Assembly (NCBI GenBank): GCA_947461015.1
Contig: CANHIR010000111.1
Location: forward strand, 1-6,358
Source: Bacteroidota bacterium
GTDB taxonomy: Bacteria > Bacteroidota > Bacteroidia > Chitinophagales > Chitinophagaceae
Length of the DNA: 6,358 nt
Reading direction: 5' to 3'
Part shown: positions 4,593 to 6,358 of the stretch, piece by piece
How the letters are laid out: every line of letters starts with the position of its first letter
Position numbering within the stretch: position 1 is the first letter of the stretch
Notes under the pieces: generated by a model
What the model was told of the DNA's origin: nothing
Seen by the model: only the letters and a program-made list of their open reading frames with translations
Databases searched by the model: none
Position numbers and translations under genes: made by a program

Positions 4593-6358
4593 ATGGGCAC
4601 AACAATTCACGGAGGAGAATGGATCATTAAGGAAGTAAAAGCATCCGATGTTTTCATTCCGGAAGATTTCAACGAAGAGCAAATAATGGTGCGCGACATG
4701 TGTGATCAGTTTGTAGACACAGAAGTGCTACCTGTAGCAGATCGCATAGATAAATTAGAGCCTGGCTTAATGCCATCATTGCTTGCAAAAGCAGGAGAGC
4801 AAGGGCTTTTAGGCATCACCGTTCCTGAACAATATGGTGGCCTTGGAAAAGAATTTATTACGGCCACCATTGTTGCAGAATACTTAGGTGGTGGATATTC
4901 TTTCTCTGTTGCCAATGCAGCACATACCGGTATTGGAACCTTGCCAATTTTATATTTTGGTACCGAAGCGCAACGACAAAAATATGTACCCAAGTTAGCA
5001 AGTGGAGAGTGGAAAGGAGCTTATGGCTTAACCGAACCCAATAGTGGATCCGATGCATTAAGTGCAAAAACAACAGCCACTTTATCGGCAGACGGCAAAC
5101 ATTATATTTTAAACGGACAAAAATGTTGGATCACCAATGGTGGATTTGCCGACGTGTATACCGTGTTTGCTAAAATTGATGGCGAACAATTCACCGGTTT
5201 TATTTTAGAAAGAGGTATGGATGGTTTTACCCAAGGTCCAGAAGAACATAAAATGGGTATTAAAGGTTCTAGTACGGTGCAATTGTATTTTAATGATTGT
5301 AAAGTGCCAGTGGAAAATGTATTGGGTGAAATTGGTAAAGGACATTTAATTGCATTTAACGTATTAAATATTGGACGCTTAAAATTAGGTGCTGCCACCT
5401 TAGGTGGAGCACGCCGAGCAATTTCTGAAACAGTACGTTATGCAAAAACAAGAGAACAATTTAAATTACCAATCGTAAAATTTGGTGCCATCCGTCATAA
5501 GTTAGCCGAGATGGCCATTAGAATGTGGGTGGGTGAAACCGCGCTGTACCGCGTATCTCGCAATATTGATGAGATGGAAGCGGAACTCGCTGCAGCAGGA
5601 AAAAATTTATCTGAATCTTTATTAGGTGCTGCCGAAGAATATGCAATAGAGTGTGCAATCCTAAAAGTATTTGGTTCTGAAGTTTTAGATTATGTAGTGG
5701 ATGAAGGTGTACAAGTACATGGTGGAAATGGATATAGCGACGAGTATGCTATTTCAAAAGCGTATCGCGATAGTCGTATTAACAGAATATACGAGGGTAC
5801 CAATGAAATTAACCGATTGCTTACCGTGGACATGGTATTAAAACGTGCCATGAAAGGAAAGTTAGATTTAATGGGCCCTGCATTAACGGTGCAACAAGAG
5901 CTAATGAGTATTCCCGATTTTGGATCGGAAGAAGAAGGTGCATTTGCAAAAGAGAAAAAGTACATTGCTAATTTTAAGAAATGTATTTTAATGGTAGCTG
6001 GTGCTGCAGTACAAAAGTTAATGATGACCTTAAACAAGGAGCAGGAAATATTAATGAATATTGCAGACATGTCCATTATTACTTTCCATGCAGAGTCGGC
6101 ATTATTAAGATTAGAAAAATTAACTACTCAAAAAGGGGAAGCGGCTACTGCTGTCCAAGCCGATATCGTTCGCACTTATATTTATGATGCAGCCGATGCT
6201 ATTAATAAAGCAGGAAAAGATGCATTGAATAGTTTTGCCGAAGGTGATGAATTAAGAATGATGCAAATTGGTTTAAAAAGATTCACAAAAGTTGAGTCCT
6301 TTAATTCCAAGGAAGCGCGTCGCAGAATATGTGCACAGTTGGTGGCGGACGATGGTTA
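4593..6358 (+). CDS. Acyl-CoA dehydrogenase, long (VLCAD-like) form; last few codons outside window
   Basis: This FAD enzyme catalyses the first step of fatty-acid beta-oxidation: oxidation of acyl-CoA to trans-2-enoyl-CoA, with electrons passed to electron-transfer flavoprotein. The reading frame has no stop from the ATG at 4593 to the right edge (588 codons). It shows the Bacteroidota-typical N-terminus GGEWIIKE...VFIPEDFNEEQ; an N-terminal helical domain; the FAD-site signature LTEPNSGSDA (146-155); GQKCWITNGG (175-184); KMGIKGSSTVQLYF (220-233); R262 in NIGRLKLG; HGGNGY (376-381); and RIYEGTNEIN, with E401 as the expected catalytic base. After residue 430 a further helical region of about 155 residues follows, as in VLCAD/ACAD9-type enzymes, not the roughly 380-residue short forms. 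Bacteroidota homologues are close to 600 residues, so only a few residues are missing. It probably shares a transcript with the upstream marR gene. Chain-length preference cannot be read from the sequence. Confidence 0.95.
   Translation, partial: MGTTIHGGEWIIKEVKASDVFIPEDFNEEQIMVRDMCDQFVDTEVLPVADRIDKLEPGLMPSLLAKAGEQGLLGITVPEQYGGLGKEFITATIVAEYLGGGYSFSVANAAHTGIGTLPILYFGTEAQRQKYVPKLASGEWKGAYGLTEPNSGSDALSAKTTATLSADGKHYILNGQKCWITNGGFADVYTVFAKIDGEQFTGFILERGMDGFTQGPEEHKMGIKGSSTVQLYFNDCKVPVENVLGEIGKGHLIAFNVLNIGRLKLGAATLGGARRAISETVRYAKTREQFKLPIVKFGAIRHKLAEMAIRMWVGETALYRVSRNIDEMEAELAAAGKNLSESLLGAAEEYAIECAILKVFGSEVLDYVVDEGVQVHGGNGYSDEYAISKAYRDSRINRIYEGTNEINRLLTVDMVLKRAMKGKLDLMGPALTVQQELMSIPDFGSEEEGAFAKEKKYIANFKKCILMVAGAAVQKLMMTLNKEQEILMNIADMSIITFHAESALLRLEKLTTQKGEAATAVQADIVRTYIYDAADAINKAGKDALNSFAEGDELRMMQIGLKRFTKVESFNSKEARRRICAQLVADDG

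Noticed and set aside
4706..6187. Several open frames on the minus strand, and one on the plus strand at 5981-6187, inside the last gene.
   Set aside because: They are out-of-frame shadows of the acyl-CoA dehydrogenase. They show no domain motifs, while the long plus-strand frame carries every family signature.
1..6358. Search by eye for mobile elements, CRISPR repeats, tRNA/rRNA genes, phage genes, toxin-antitoxin pairs or defence systems.
   Set aside because: Genes are densely packed and belong to housekeeping, metabolic or regulatory families. No repeated spacers, terminal inverted repeats with a transposase, or cloverleaf patterns were found.

Overview
The window looks like ordinary chromosomal DNA from a low-GC member of the Bacteroidota, perhaps the Chitinophagaceae. 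Three things point there: protein sequences typical of the phylum (a YciO-type protein, an oxoacid:ferredoxin oxidoreductase beta subunit, and an acyl-CoA dehydrogenase of about 590 residues); start codons with AT-rich leaders and no clear Shine-Dalgarno sequence; and several promoter-like sites matching the Bacteroidota pattern TTG-N17..23-TAnnTTTG. The family-level placement is inference.

Layout. Bases 2-331 (+) are the 3' half of a ribonuclease HII gene, cut by the window's left edge. Bases 402-1010 (-) encode a YciO/Sua5-superfamily protein that converges on it. Divergent from that gene, bases 1081-1728 (+) encode a response-regulator-like protein with a LuxR-type HTH and a receiver domain lacking the usual phospho-Asp and Lys. 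Its spacer contains a perfect AT-rich inverted repeat that ends just before the start codon. Bases 1746-2783 (-) encode the beta subunit of a 2-oxoacid (probably 2-oxoglutarate):ferredoxin oxidoreductase. It has its own promoter and no alpha-subunit gene beside it. Bases 2848-3993 (-) encode a membrane-anchored family 2 glycosyltransferase. Divergent from that, bases 4081-4536 (+) encode a MarR-family regulator, followed 56 bp later by an acyl-CoA dehydrogenase gene (4593 to the right edge, only its last few codons missing).

How the genes work together. The only clear functional unit is the marR-acyl-CoA dehydrogenase pair, which probably starts a regulated fatty-acid beta-oxidation operon. 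A good promoter and a 16-bp inverted repeat at the predicted transcription start suggest the MarR protein represses its own operon. The other genes look like single, independently transcribed units: RNA/DNA repair, YciO, an orphan regulator, central carbon metabolism and envelope glycosylation. No tRNA, rRNA, mobile element or CRISPR array was seen, and no stretch over 300 bases lacks a gene. I see no convincing undescribed system. The points most worth checking are the degenerate receiver, the two inverted repeats and the isolated beta-subunit gene.
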